Part shown: in pieces, positions 50,804 to 60,109 of the stretch
Layout of the letters: every line of letters begins with the position of its first letter
Numbering within the stretch: the stretch's first letter is position 1
DNA from: Paenibacillus sp. UNC451MF
GTDB taxonomy: Bacteria; Bacillota; Bacilli; Paenibacillales; NBRC-103111
Assembly: GCF_000686845.1 (NCBI RefSeq)
Contig: NZ_JMLS01000001.1
Coordinates: 310,001-374,000 of the forward strand
DNA: 64,000 bases
Direction of reading: 5' to 3'
The notes under the pieces: model-generated
Told to the model about the DNA's origin: nothing
Seen by the model: only the letters and a program-made list of their open reading frames with translations
Database searches by the model: none
Made by a program: the position numbers and the translations under genes

Positions 50804-52282
50804 ATGCATTTTCATATTCCTTATCACGGGTATGTACTTAAACAGCCGACCAAGATGCTTGCGCTGTACCATGCCCTTCGAGATACGATTGTTGATGGTG
50901 TACTTCTGTATGGGACAAAGCTTCCTTCGAGTCGGGAAATGGCAGGCCTATACGGGATATCAAGAGGAACGGTGAACCAGGTTTACGATATGCTTGCCTC
51001 TGAAGGGTATTTGGTCTGCGAAGTGGGACGAGGCACATTCATTTCATTCAGAGGGGAAGAACCGAAAGAGCGAGATACCGGGAAGAAGAAATATAAGCTC
51101 TCGGAATGGGGACAGAGGGTGTCGGAGCAGCCTCGGCCTGAGGTTATGCAACGTTCGACATGGAATGATGCCGACAGCATCGCTGATTTTCATACGTTTA
51201 AACCCGATTATGACGCATTCCCTCAAGAGGAATGGAACCGATGCTTGCATGCTGAAGCCAGAAAGATGCTGGAAGACAAAGGGGGCGAACCCGCATCATC
51301 CCAGGGAGATCCTGAGCTGAGGGAAAGTATTGCCCAATATTTGCGCAGGGCCAGAGGGATCGCAGTCGGCAAAGACCAAGTCGTTATTGTGAACGGCTCC
51401 ATGCAGGCTATTGCGCTTACGGTCCAGCTGCTCATACAAGCGGGGGATAGAGTCATCATGGAAAATCCGGGTTTCAAGGGGATTGTTAGCGCTGTGAATG
51501 CGGTGAACGGGACCATGCAGCCCGTTAAGGTGGACGAGCAAGGAATTGTTCCTGGTCATTGGGAGGCCAAGCTGCTGTTCGTCACCCCGAGCAGGCAGTT
51601 CCCTACAGGAGCCGTATTAAGCTTGGACAGAAGGCAGCAGTTGCTCCAATGGGCTAATGATAAGGAAGCTATTATTGTCGAGGATGATTATGACAGCGAG
51701 TTTCGGCATCGTGGCAAAGCGTTGGAGCCGTTAAAGGTATTGGATCGTGAGGAGAGGGTGGTTTACATCGGCAGCTTTACGAAAACACTGCTGCCGAGCA
51801 TTCGGATAGGCTATGCGGTTCTTCCGTCTTCTTTAATCCATCCTTTCGTTAAAGCTAAATCGTTGTACGAGCCGCTGCCTACCGGGCTGCTTGAACAGAA
51901 GACGCTGGCAGCCTTCATGCAAAGCGGCCAGTATGAGAGGCATTTGCGCAGAATGAAGCGGGTATACAGCCGGAAATTCGAATACTTGCTCAAACGGCTT
52001 CATGAACATTTAAGCGCACAGTTCGACTGGGTGGAAAGTGATGCAGGCTTGCATATATTTGGATGGTGGAGGGGAACAGCTGCCCAATACGTCACATTTC
52101 GAGACCGCTGCTCGACAGCAGGAATTCGATGGTCTGAAACGTTGGTCAAGGATGCGGAGAGGAACCGATATGGGGCTTATTTTCACTTTCCGCATGTGAC
52201 GCAGGAAGCGATGGAGCTCGGTGTAAAAATAATGAAAGAAATAGCTGAAGAATCAGCCCCTATTTTGGAAGGAAATGTATGA
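50804..52282 (+). CDS. MocR-family transcriptional regulator (GntR-HTH plus aminotransferase-like domain)
   Basis: The protein has about 492 residues from ATG 50804, with AAAGGAA upstream. The N-terminal winged helix has YHALRDTIVDGVLLYGTKLPSSREMA and GISRGTVNQVYDMLASEGYL (in parts). After a linker (residues about 75-115) comes a fold-type-I aminotransferase domain with NPGF, VEDDYDSEFR and the PLP-Lys in GSFTKTLLPSIRIGY. Such proteins sense PLP or amino-compounds (PdxR, GabR, DdlR). It probably controls the divergent PPOX gene. Confidence 0.92.
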   Translation: MHFHIPYHGYVLKQPTKMLALYHALRDTIVDGVLLYGTKLPSSREMAGLYGISRGTVNQVYDMLASEGYLVCEVGRGTFISFRGEEPKERDTGKKKYKLSEWGQRVSEQPRPEVMQRSTWNDADSIADFHTFKPDYDAFPQEEWNRCLHAEARKMLEDKGGEPASSQGDPELRESIAQYLRRARGIAVGKDQVVIVNGSMQAIALTVQLLIQAGDRVIMENPGFKGIVSAVNAVNGTMQPVKVDEQGIVPGHWEAKLLFVTPSRQFPTGAVLSLDRRQQLLQWANDKEAIIVEDDYDSEFRHRGKALEPLKVLDREERVVYIGSFTKTLLPSIRIGYAVLPSSLIHPFVKAKSLYEPLPTGLLEQKTLAAFMQSGQYERHLRRMKRVYSRKFEYLLKRLHEHLSAQFDWVESDAGLHIFGWWRGTAAQYVTFRDRCSTAGIRWSETLVKDAERNRYGAYFHFPHVTQEAMELGVKIMKEIAEESAPILEGNV

Positions 52283-52343
52283 CCTGCTGTCGAAAGTAAC
52301 GTCTAATGGTTACCGTTTTCATTAGGTCGAGGGGATGAGGCGC

Positions 52344-53738
52344 ATGAAACGATGGGCAATAAGCTTCATGTTAGTGATGTCTACAGTAAGTCCGATCGTA
52401 TCTACTGCGTATGCGGAGGACGCCGGAGTTCAAGTTTGGATTAATGGTGCCCCCACCCTGTTCGAGCAGACGCCTGTCATTATAGACGGCACCACACTGG
52501 TTCCTATGTACGGTTTATTCCAACACCTAGGAGCAAGCACCCAATGGGAAGACAGCACGCAGACGATCATTGCCTCTAAGAACGATACAATGATCAAGAT
52601 GAGCGTCGGGTCAAAGAAAGCCGAAGTATCTGGAGAACCGAAGGAGCTGGAGATTCCAGTCCGGATGGTCGGGGGAGAGCCGTTAGTGCCCATCCGCTTC
52701 GTAAGTAATGCGCTAGGAATGTACGTATATTGGGATGAGGAGACCCGGACGGTCAAGCTTGATTCGGACGACGAGTTGAACGGAAGAACAAAGCGGCAGG
52801 TCGATGCGCGTATCCGAGCCTCGGCTCCTGTCTTCTCAGGTGACGTTTTCGAGGAGAAACCGCATATCGCTGCTCCCCATAAGCCAGGTAAGCTGAATAC
52901 CGACTTTGTGGAAGACGGTGTTAAGACTGTCAATCTCATGCGTTATTTGGCTGGTCTGCCGGATGATCTTGCGCAGGATTCGGCATTAAACGAGCAAGCC
53001 CAATATGGCGCGGTGCTGCTGGCGGACTTTGGCAAGCTGTCTCATACGCCCGGTAAGACGAGTGGGATGGAGGAACCCTTCTATAAAAAAGGCTATTTGT
53101 CAACGAGCACCAGCAACATCTACAGCATTTATGCCGCCAGCAGCGCGATTAAGCTGAATGGGCTATTAAACCGGACGGTCGTTTCCTACATGAGTGACCA
53201 TGATGATACGAATAGGGCGACGGTAGGTCATCGACGCTGGATTTTGTACCCGCCATTGCAAAAAATCGGCTTCGGCTTGGCGGAAGGACGTCGGTCCAAC
53301 GACTACAAAACTTATTTTTCACCAATGCAGGTTTTCGATAAAAGCCGTAAGGCTACATTTGATTATGATGTGATCACATGGCCGGGCAAAGGCTATTTCC
53401 CAATAAAATATTTCCAAGGAAATGATCCATGGTCCGTATCCCTCAATCCGGAACGGTTCATGAAGCCGTCTCTTGATGAAGTATCCGTATCTTTAACCCG
53501 TCTGAACGATGATAAGATTTGGACAATGGATCGCGATGATCTGGAGAAAAAGAATGACAGCGCGTATTTCAATGTCGATACGAGTCCTTACGGAGTTCCG
53601 TATTGTATCATTTTCAAACCTGACGCTGGCATGCATTATAACGATGGAGACCGATTTATGGTCAAAGTATCGGGACTGAAGGACAGACAAGGCGATCAAG
53701 TATCAGTAAGCTATCAGGTTGTCATGTTTGCAACATAA
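52344..53738 (+). CDS. Secreted protein: copper-amine-oxidase-like N-terminal domain plus CAP/SCP domain
   Basis: The protein has about 464 residues; ATG 52344 is nine bases behind GAGGGG, better than ATG 52335. A signal peptide ends near TAYA-ED. Residues about 30-140 form a Cu_amine_oxidN1-type domain (GTTLVPMYGLFQHLGASTQWED, EPLVPIRFVSNALGMYVYWDEE in parts), which in Paenibacillus is a wall-associated module. The middle part has a CAP domain with NLMRYLAGLP, LSHTPGK, NRATVGHRRWIL. A C-terminal beta domain follows. The role is extracellular and unknown. Confidence 0.85.
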   Translation: MKRWAISFMLVMSTVSPIVSTAYAEDAGVQVWINGAPTLFEQTPVIIDGTTLVPMYGLFQHLGASTQWEDSTQTIIASKNDTMIKMSVGSKKAEVSGEPKELEIPVRMVGGEPLVPIRFVSNALGMYVYWDEETRTVKLDSDDELNGRTKRQVDARIRASAPVFSGDVFEEKPHIAAPHKPGKLNTDFVEDGVKTVNLMRYLAGLPDDLAQDSALNEQAQYGAVLLADFGKLSHTPGKTSGMEEPFYKKGYLSTSTSNIYSIYAASSAIKLNGLLNRTVVSYMSDHDDTNRATVGHRRWILYPPLQKIGFGLAEGRRSNDYKTYFSPMQVFDKSRKATFDYDVITWPGKGYFPIKYFQGNDPWSVSLNPERFMKPSLDEVSVSLTRLNDDKIWTMDRDDLEKKNDSAYFNVDTSPYGVPYCIIFKPDAGMHYNDGDRFMVKVSGLKDRQGDQVSVSYQVVMFAT

Positions 53739-53810
53739 AGGATGAAGCAGGTACAATGATTAGATATGCTGGCACACAGTTTAAGTACATAGATTAAGGA
53801 AGGTGAGTCC

Positions 53811-54545
53811 GTGCAAAGCACTGTAAATATTATGGGGATTCCGTTTTCTACGCTCGATCTGGCAGAAACGCTCCAACATCTTGCGAATCAAGTGGATAGT
53901 CCCCGGGATAATCTTTTTCATCTAATCACCGCTAATCCTGAATTCGTGATGACCGCTCTGCAGGACCGTGAGTTCAAGAGTATCATGGATGCCGCACATT
54001 TGATTACTCCGGATGGAATTGGCATAGTCATGGCTTCCAAATGGAAGGGAACCCCGCTCAGAGAAAGGGTTACAGGATATGATATTTTGATTGGATTGCT
54101 TGAGATGGGTAACGAAAAAGGATTTTCGTTCTACTTCCTTGGAGCGGATGAAGAGACAAGCCGTAAAGCAACAGAGAACATTGCCTCCCGTTACCCTGGT
54201 GTGCGCATTGCCGGAAGGCAGCACGGTTTTTTTGGCAAGGACCAAGAGGAAAATATCGTTCGCAGCATTCAATCGGCCAAGCCTGATTTTCTGATCGTTG
54301 CGATGGGGGCGCCTTATTCCGAAAAATGGATTACGAAGCACAAAGCAGAGCTTCAGTCCAAAGTGGCATTTGGAGTAGGGGGAAGTCTCGATATTATTGC
54401 CGGTACGGTACAACGAGCACCTGTTATATGGCAAAACCTTCATCTGGAGTGGCTGCATCGATTGCTGTCCAAGCCATCGTTAAGATGGAGAAGACAGCTC
54501 CTGCTGCCCAAGTTTGCTTGGAGAGTGGTTACAGGCAGAGGTTAG
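53811..54545 (+). CDS. WecG/TagA/CpsF-family glycosyltransferase
   Basis: This 244-residue enzyme starts at GTG 53811 behind AAGGAAGGTGAG. Family features are the N-terminal TANPEFVMTA, the catalytic Asp in LITPDGIGIV, a GADEETSRKA segment, and the C-terminal GVGGSLDIIAGTVQRAP plus an Arg/Lys-rich membrane-association tail. TagA adds N-acetylmannosamine to undecaprenyl-PP-GlcNAc, the first committed step of wall teichoic or secondary wall polymer linkage. Such polymers anchor SLH proteins like the one at 40 kb. Confidence 0.93.
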   Translation: MQSTVNIMGIPFSTLDLAETLQHLANQVDSPRDNLFHLITANPEFVMTALQDREFKSIMDAAHLITPDGIGIVMASKWKGTPLRERVTGYDILIGLLEMGNEKGFSFYFLGADEETSRKATENIASRYPGVRIAGRQHGFFGKDQEENIVRSIQSAKPDFLIVAMGAPYSEKWITKHKAELQSKVAFGVGGSLDIIAGTVQRAPVIWQNLHLEWLHRLLSKPSLRWRRQLLLPKFAWRVVTGRG

Positions 54546-54570
54546 TACTAACGGTGTAGTGTAAATAATA

Positions 54571-54612
54571 AAGCCTCCTATCCGCTTCTGAGCGGAGTAG
54601 GAGGCTTCTATT
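54571..54612. terminator. Bidirectional terminator
   Basis: AAGCCTCCTA (54571-54580) and TAGGAGGCTT (54598-54607) form a perfect stem extended by CCGCT/AGCGG, between convergent genes. Confidence 0.9.
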
Positions 54613-54627
54613 TTTCATTTCATTACG

Positions 54628-55893
54628 TTAAGCGGAAGCTTCTTGATCCCATTCTCTCAGCTTCTTGTCCGATGGGAGGAAGAAGGTCAATAGCCCGAGC
54701 AGGGGCAGGAAGCTGACCATCTGCATGACGACTGGCAGGTGGAACTTATCGATTAGTCCGCCCAATGCAACAGCTCCGAGAGCTCCGAGTCCGAAGGCCA
54801 TACCCGTGATTAGACCGGAGACGGTTCCGACTTTGCCAGGGATAAGCTCTTGAGCATATACAACGGTAACTGAAAAACTGGATAAAATGATCAATCCGTT
54901 AATCAATAAAATAACGTATGCCCAGAATGCATTGGCATATGGCAGCACCAGCGCTAACGGCGCGGAACCTAGCATGGAAAAGAAAATCATATTCCGACGG
55001 CCAAAGCGGTCTGCCAATGGCCCGCCGATGAAAGTGCCGACAGCGCCTGCTGCGGCAAATAAGAAAATGTAAATTTGTGCATGCTCCAAGGTTAGATTGA
55101 ATTTTTCCATTAAATAAAACGGATAATAAATCGATACTCCGGAATGGTACCAGGATCTGGCGAACACAAGAAAAATCAGCATAGTAAATGCAAAAGCGAT
55201 TTGCTTCTTGCGTGCAGGACTGTTTGAACGCGCTGCGGACTTTTTGGCGGGGCGCGGGTTCGCCGCTATATATCCGCTGTACCAGCGTGCGATATACATT
55301 TGGACGACGATAGCCAGTCCAGCTACAACCACGAACCAGATGGCGCCTCGCTGCCCTAGTGGTGCAAAGATGAGCGCCGTCATGATGGAGGCGAGGGATT
55401 GTCCTGCATTACCGCCTACCTGGAAGATCGATTGCGCCAGACCCCTGCGGGAGCCTGCGGCCATATGAGCTACTCGCGAGCCTTCCGGGTGGAAGATGGC
55501 TGAGCCGAGTCCGACGAAGATGACGGATAGAAGAATTAATCCGTAATTTGGTGAGAAGGCAAGACCTAACACCCCTAAACATGTCAATCCCATTCCGAGA
55601 GGGAGCATGTAGGGGGAGGGCTTGCGGTCCGAATATAACCCAATGGCCGGCTGCATAAGGGAAGCGGTCATGTTAAGGGAAAAAACGATAATCCCGGATT
55701 GCATATAGTTCAAATGCATCGTGTCTTTAAGTATCGGCAATATTGCCGGAATGATGGATTGTATGGAATCGTTAAATAAATGAACGATACTTATCGCTAA
55801 CAAAATTCGCATCACAGTAGGCTTGATACTCTGCTGCGGGGCCGATTGCATTCTTGTTCCGGCGGCTGCCGTTCCGGATCGTGCTGCTTGCAT
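54628..55893 (-). CDS. MFS exporter similar to fosmidomycin resistance protein Fsr
   Basis: This 421-residue protein has twelve membrane helices. The segment HLFNDSIQSIIPAILPILK in helix 1 and IFHPEGSRVAHMAAGSRRGLAQSIFQVGGNAGQS (in parts) after helix 4 match the Fsr-like MFS branch. The central loop is basic (RPAKKSAARSNSPARKK). It reads leftward from ATG 55893 behind GAGGAGAA and is followed after 31 bp by no further gene; psd lies upstream on the same strand. Confidence 0.88.
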   Translation of the reverse strand: MQAARSGTAAAGTRMQSAPQQSIKPTVMRILLAISIVHLFNDSIQSIIPAILPILKDTMHLNYMQSGIIVFSLNMTASLMQPAIGLYSDRKPSPYMLPLGMGLTCLGVLGLAFSPNYGLILLSVIFVGLGSAIFHPEGSRVAHMAAGSRRGLAQSIFQVGGNAGQSLASIMTALIFAPLGQRGAIWFVVVAGLAIVVQMYIARWYSGYIAANPRPAKKSAARSNSPARKKQIAFAFTMLIFLVFARSWYHSGVSIYYPFYLMEKFNLTLEHAQIYIFLFAAAGAVGTFIGGPLADRFGRRNMIFFSMLGSAPLALVLPYANAFWAYVILLINGLIILSSFSVTVVYAQELIPGKVGTVSGLITGMAFGLGALGAVALGGLIDKFHLPVVMQMVSFLPLLGLLTFFLPSDKKLREWDQEASA

Positions 55894-55924
55894 ATTGAAA
55901 TTCTCCTCTGCTAGTACAATGATG

Positions 55925-56713
55925 TCATGATGGTTGAATAAGTCCTAGCGCTTCACCCATTTTGACTTTGCTTCCGACGTGAAGGTCGCTGCGGCTTATG
56001 AATGTATCGCTCTCCATAAGAAGAACAACGGTGGAGCCGAACTCAAAATAGGCTAGCTCATCACCACGGCCCAAAGTGTTTGACAATGGTTTAACATATT
56101 GGATGCTGCTCACGTTCATCGCGCCGACCTTCACGACAGCTACCTCGCCGCCTTCATGCTGCATGTAGGTGATCAATCGTTCATTACGGCTTAATACCCT
56201 GCGCATTTGTCGCAGTCCGAACTCGTTGACTGGGTAGACTTTGCCGGGAACATGTTCCTTCTCAATAATGCTGCCGTCCACAGGCGTGTGAATCCGATGG
56301 TAATCCGTAGGGCTCAAATAAAGCACGAAATAGAAGCCGTTCTTATAGTTCACGGTACGTGGAGAAAAGTTAAGCAGCTCCTCCACTGTGTAATCCTGTC
56401 CTTTTACATTAACAATCAAACCTTCTTCAATCGGTCCCATGCCTGTAATCGCTGCATCGACCGGACTAACCAGGGTGTGCTCAGCTACATCGACTGGGCG
56501 AAGCCCTGTTCTCAGGCGTCTTGTAAAAAAGTCATTCAGCGAAGCGTACTCCGAGAGATGCTTCTCTGCGTCTTGAACCGGAATGCCATATATTTTGGCA
56601 AAACGCGGAATCAGCCCGCGGCTTGCTCTTGATTTTGCAAAGGATCCGGTTAACCGGGAGATCGACTTGCGGGAGGAAAGCTCCGTAAGCAAGCGGAAAA
56701 AAGGTTTCATCAT
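55925..56713 (-). CDS. psd: Phosphatidylserine decarboxylase
   Basis: This 262-residue membrane-associated enzyme makes phosphatidylethanolamine. The proenzyme cleaves itself at FEFGSTVVLL, where Ser becomes the pyruvoyl group. Other conserved parts are SLNDFFTRRLR, SPVDAAITG and the active-site His in YHRIHTPVDG. It has an ordinary length for Bacillota Psd. Two ATG codons (56713, 56710) are possible. The pssA partner is not in the window. It is upstream of the Fsr-like gene on the same strand and may be co-transcribed with it. Confidence 0.95.
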   Translation of the reverse strand: MMKPFFRLLTELSSRKSISRLTGSFAKSRASRGLIPRFAKIYGIPVQDAEKHLSEYASLNDFFTRRLRTGLRPVDVAEHTLVSPVDAAITGMGPIEEGLIVNVKGQDYTVEELLNFSPRTVNYKNGFYFVLYLSPTDYHRIHTPVDGSIIEKEHVPGKVYPVNEFGLRQMRRVLSRNERLITYMQHEGGEVAVVKVGAMNVSSIQYVKPLSNTLGRGDELAYFEFGSTVVLLMESDTFISRSDLHVGSKVKMGEALGLIQPS

Positions 56714-56943
56714 AACTGTTCATTCACCTATTTCTTCATAGTCTGGGTCTACCGAATATCTTGACACATAACATGTTCCAACGCAAGAAAAAAGAATGAG
56801 TGCAACTCTGCTTTTTTCTATGAAAAATAAGCCATGGAGATTCAGGGTAATTCGTACATTTTACGGCGGTATAGAGCTCTCCAATATCTGGAGGCGCGAT
56901 CGAACAAGTTTAACTGAATAACAAAGATACATTATATTAGCCG
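56714..56943. other. Intergenic region between psd and the TPP riboswitch
   Basis: This 230-bp AT-rich stretch presumably holds the leftward psd promoter. I see no reading frame or RNA here and no convincing -35/-10 pair. Confidence 0.5.
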
Positions 56944-56974
56944 TTGACATTTATTCCAATCGTGTTAATATGAT
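56944..56974 (+). promoter_or_regulatory. Promoter of the thiamine operon
   Basis: A perfect TTGACA (56944-56949) and TATGAT (56969-56974) with a long 19-bp spacer, directly before the TPP aptamer. Confidence 0.6.
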
Positions 56975-56979
56975 ATTTG

Positions 56980-57068
56980 TCACTAGGGGAGCCGATAGGC
57001 TGAGACTGGATCAATAGATCCTAGACCCTCTGAACCTGATCTGGATTGTACCAGCGTAGGGAAGTGGA
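56980..57068 (+). ncRNA. TPP riboswitch (thi box)
   Basis: All conserved parts are present: AGGGGAGCC, GGCTGAGACTGG (pyrimidine-pocket side), GACCCTCTGAACCTGATCTGG, and CCAGCGTAGGGAAGTGG at the end. It binds thiamine pyrophosphate. The 3' end GAAGTGG (57061-57067) is complementary to CCACTTC (57104-57110) in the terminator's left arm, so it can act as an antiterminator when the aptamer is empty. Confidence 0.96.
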
Positions 57069-57100
57069 GAACGTTTGAAGCGTGTTAACTACGTACATGC

Positions 57101-57136
57101 AGACCACTTCCTTTGTTTGAGGAAAGTGGTCTTTTC
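57101..57136 (+). terminator. TPP-controlled intrinsic terminator
   Basis: GACCACTTTCC-like arm (57102-57111) and GGAAAGTGGTC (57121-57131), with a nine-base loop and TTTT. It would form when TPP holds the aptamer closed and would turn off the ykoEDC-tenA genes. Confidence 0.88.
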
Positions 57137-57209
57137 GCGTTGTCCTGTCAGGCAAAGGTCTGGGGGAGTAGCCCCGAGCATCATCATATTGAAAAGGAGC
57201 GGGAAGGAA

Positions 57210-57797
57210 ATGTCCAAAGGTTTGAAGTTAACAGACATCTTGGTTACGATTGTCATCGCAATTGTGTTCGGCATTATTTATCGTTTGTGGGGTGACGTCT
57301 CTAATGTAGTTAAGCTTGCCGGTTTGCAGCTCGATCAGCTTGTCTATGGAGTATGGTTTATGGCAGCCACGGTCGCTGCGCTGATTATCCGCAAGCCAGG
57401 GGTTGCCTTGCTAGCGGAAGTGGCTGCAGCATCAGGGGAGCTGCTTACAGGCTCACAATATGGGATCGAGTCCTTAACCTACGGGATCGCCCAAGGGCTG
57501 TTGGCTGAGCTTGTATTCGCATTGTTCCGCTATCGCCGTTTCTCACTGGCTGTTGCATCTCTCGCAGGTATCGGGTCGGCGGTCGCCTCGCTTATCTTCG
57601 ACGCGTTCAAAGGCTATTTGGTCGATCTGCAAACGTGGAATTTAACGCTGTACTTTGTATTCCGTATTATCGGTTCGATATTCTTCACCGGGATGTGCGC
57701 CTATTGGCTAGTCAAAGCGTTGGAGGTAACCGGAGTAACCCAGCTTGTTCGTCCGGCAAGCAGTGCCGACTATCAAGCTCTGGAGCGTAAGAAATGA
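57210..57797 (+). CDS. ykoE: Thiamine-precursor ECF transporter substrate-binding component YkoE
   Basis: This protein of about 195 residues starts at ATG 57210, behind GAAAAGGAG and GGAAGGAA; the frame upstream overlaps the riboswitch terminator and is not used. Five to six helices with WGDVSNVVKLAGLQLDQLVYG and LLTGSQYGIESLTYGIAQGLLAE (in parts) are typical of YkoE. It is the S component for thiamine or hydroxymethylpyrimidine. It overlaps ykoD by four bases. Confidence 0.93.
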   Translation: MSKGLKLTDILVTIVIAIVFGIIYRLWGDVSNVVKLAGLQLDQLVYGVWFMAATVAALIIRKPGVALLAEVAAASGELLTGSQYGIESLTYGIAQGLLAELVFALFRYRRFSLAVASLAGIGSAVASLIFDAFKGYLVDLQTWNLTLYFVFRIIGSIFFTGMCAYWLVKALEVTGVTQLVRPASSADYQALERKK

Positions 57798-59287
57798 TGC
57801 AGGATTGTACTTCTGTTCATGGATTACGCCTCAAGTTCGCAGGAAGTCCAACGCTATTGTTCGACGATATTTCTTTTAATGTAAAATCAGGTCAAAAGGT
57901 TCTGCTGCTAGGACCGAGCGGTTGCGGCAAGTCAACGCTATTGCAGGTGCTGACAGGATTAATCCCTTCAGTTATTGAGGTTCCTTGCAAATTTGACGAG
58001 ATATCGATACCTTCGTCTTGGGGATATGTGTTTCAAGATCCGGATACCCAGTTTTGTATGCCCTATGTAGATGAAGAAATGGCGTTTGTGCTTGAAAATC
58101 TGGGTGTCCCAAGAGAAGAAATGAGCAGGAAAATAAGCGATGGATTACAGACGGTTGGGCTCGACCTGCCTGAGCTTCATACTCCTATTCAAGCGATGTC
58201 ACAAGGGATGAAGCAGAGGCTGGCGATAGCTTCTGTGCTTGCGCTGGAACCGGAGGTCCTGTTCTTCGATGAACCTACCGCGCTGCTGGATCCGGAAGGC
58301 ACCCGGCAGGTTTGGGATACCATCAAGGAAGTCGGCAGAGATAAAACGATTATTATCGTTGAGCATAAGATTGATGAAATTATCGGGTTCGTGGATCGGG
58401 TTGTCCTGTTCTCCCATGATGGAGAAATGATTGCAGACGATTCGCCTGCGGTCGTGTTCGAACAACATAAGGAACGGTTGAAGGAATATGGTATTTGGTA
58501 TCCCGGAGTATGGGATGATTACACGTCTGGCACCTCCTATAGGTCGCTCCGAGAACGAGCAGCGGAGCTGAAGTCGACTGGGGGAACGCTGCTTAAACTG
58601 AATGATTTCTATGCATATCGGGGTCGTGAGCCGAAGATGCACGTTGAGAGAACGACGGCAGGCGAAGGAGAATGGATCACAGTAGTAGGTGAGAACGGTG
58701 CGGGCAAAAGTACGCTGCTTCAGGCACTGATGCAGCTGATTCCAACCTCGGCCGGGACTTACGAGCTAAACGGACGGGGCGTGAACAGCTTCAAGGATGT
58801 GGCGGACACAGCAGCCTATGTGTTCCAGAATCCCGAAATGCAGTTCGTAACGCATTCCGTATTCGACGAGGCGGCGTTCGGCTTTCGGCGCGACCGTCGT
58901 CCGGATGCCGAGCAGCTCGCGCTGGAGCTGCTGAAGGAATTCGGTCTTGAAGGACAGCGCAGCCAGCACCCGTATCAGCTGTCGCTTGGACAGAAGCGCC
59001 GTCTCAGCGTAGCAACGGCCATGGTCAAAGAACAGCAGCTTGTGCTGCTGGATGAGCCTACATTCGGTCAGGATGCTGCGAATACGTTCGCGATTCTTGA
59101 GAAACTTGAGGCTTGGAGGCGCCAAGGAACGACTATCATGATGGTGACGCATGATCTGGACATCGTACGCTGGTTTGCAACCCGCGTCTGGGTTGTGGAG
59201 AAGGGGAGACTTCAGTCGGATACGACGCCGTCTGACTATTTGCAGAAGGAAGTGAACAACAGTGGACAACTTATTGGCTTACGATGA
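57794..59287 (+). CDS. ykoD: ECF transporter ATPase YkoD (two fused ATP-binding domains)
   Basis: This 497-residue protein has two ABC domains. The first has GPSGCGKST, a divergent signature MSQGMKQR and LFFDEPTALLD; the second GENGAGKST, LSLGQKRR and VLLDEPTFGQD. Both keep Walker motifs and H-loops (EHK and THD). It powers uptake with the YkoE and YkoC membrane parts. It overlaps ykoC by 26 bp. Confidence 0.94.
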   Translation: MMQDCTSVHGLRLKFAGSPTLLFDDISFNVKSGQKVLLLGPSGCGKSTLLQVLTGLIPSVIEVPCKFDEISIPSSWGYVFQDPDTQFCMPYVDEEMAFVLENLGVPREEMSRKISDGLQTVGLDLPELHTPIQAMSQGMKQRLAIASVLALEPEVLFFDEPTALLDPEGTRQVWDTIKEVGRDKTIIIVEHKIDEIIGFVDRVVLFSHDGEMIADDSPAVVFEQHKERLKEYGIWYPGVWDDYTSGTSYRSLRERAAELKSTGGTLLKLNDFYAYRGREPKMHVERTTAGEGEWITVVGENGAGKSTLLQALMQLIPTSAGTYELNGRGVNSFKDVADTAAYVFQNPEMQFVTHSVFDEAAFGFRRDRRPDAEQLALELLKEFGLEGQRSQHPYQLSLGQKRRLSVATAMVKEQQLVLLDEPTFGQDAANTFAILEKLEAWRRQGTTIMMVTHDLDIVRWFATRVWVVEKGRLQSDTTPSDYLQKEVNNSGQLIGLR

Positions 59288-60068
59288 AACGTGGCTGCAT
59301 CGGGTGAACCCGAGCTTCAAGCTGCTGTTGTCGCTAGCGATATTCTTTGTCCTTCTGTTCACGGACAACATCAATGTCTTGGTCAACGTGACAATAGCGC
59401 AGCTGCTACTGCTTCTGTGCTTTTCCGGTCAACCGCTGCGACGATTGCTTCTGATGTTCCTACCTTTCCTGCTGCTTTTCATCTCATCCTCGATGTCCAT
59501 GATGATGTTCGGTAAAGGGGATACGACATGGCTGCACTGGGGATTGATTCGGGTAACGGAGGAGAGCTTTTATCGCGGGCTTCATATCGGCCTGAAGACC
59601 GTCAACATGGCTTTGGCGGGGCTCACATTTGCGTTGACGACAAGGCCGGTTGCCTTGTTCTACTCGCTGATGCAGCAGTGCAAGCTGCCTCCGAAGTTCG
59701 CTTACAGCTTCATGGCCGCTCTCAGGCTGATGCCGATTATGGTCGGCGAGTTTCAGACGCTTGGCATGGCGATGAAGGTTCGTGGTGTCAAGCGGCGGGC
59801 TGGTCTTGGGGGTGTGTACGAGACGCTAAGGCTCTATGCCATTCCGCTGTTAGCCCAGAGCATACGCCGGGCGCAGCGCATCGCCGTAGCGATGGAGGCG
59901 AAGCGCTTCTCTTCAGCGCGTAATCGGACTTATTATTACCGTATCGGATTTTCACAGCGTGATGCGTACTTACTTCTTTACTTGGTAATTACATTGAGTG
60001 CAGCGCTGTATTTAGGCCAACATTTTCCTTATTTCCATGTAGGAGATGTCAGGTATAAAGTTATTTAA
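59262..60068 (+). CDS. ykoC: ECF transporter T component YkoC
   Basis: This 268-residue protein starts at GTG 59262 within the ykoD end. It has about five membrane helices and the two Ala-Arg-Gly-type coupling motifs in the cytoplasmic loop, AMKVRGV and AMEAKRF, which dock on the ATPase grooves. It completes the YkoEDC transporter for thiamine precursors. Confidence 0.92.
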   Translation: MDNLLAYDETWLHRVNPSFKLLLSLAIFFVLLFTDNINVLVNVTIAQLLLLLCFSGQPLRRLLLMFLPFLLLFISSSMSMMMFGKGDTTWLHWGLIRVTEESFYRGLHIGLKTVNMALAGLTFALTTRPVALFYSLMQQCKLPPKFAYSFMAALRLMPIMVGEFQTLGMAMKVRGVKRRAGLGGVYETLRLYAIPLLAQSIRRAQRIAVAMEAKRFSSARNRTYYYRIGFSQRDAYLLLYLVITLSAALYLGQHFPYFHVGDVRYKVI

Positions 60069-60109
60069 GCTTACTTAGCCGCAGGCTAGTAAAAAAGGGG
60101 GAGAATTCG

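Noticed and set aside
50690-50872. Sixty-residue N-terminal extension of the PPOX protein
   Set aside because: It crosses the divergent promoter region, and GGAGG supports ATG 50689.
57075-57209. N-terminal extension of YkoE
   Set aside because: It overlaps the TPP expression platform and does not look like protein; ATG 57210 has the ribosome site.
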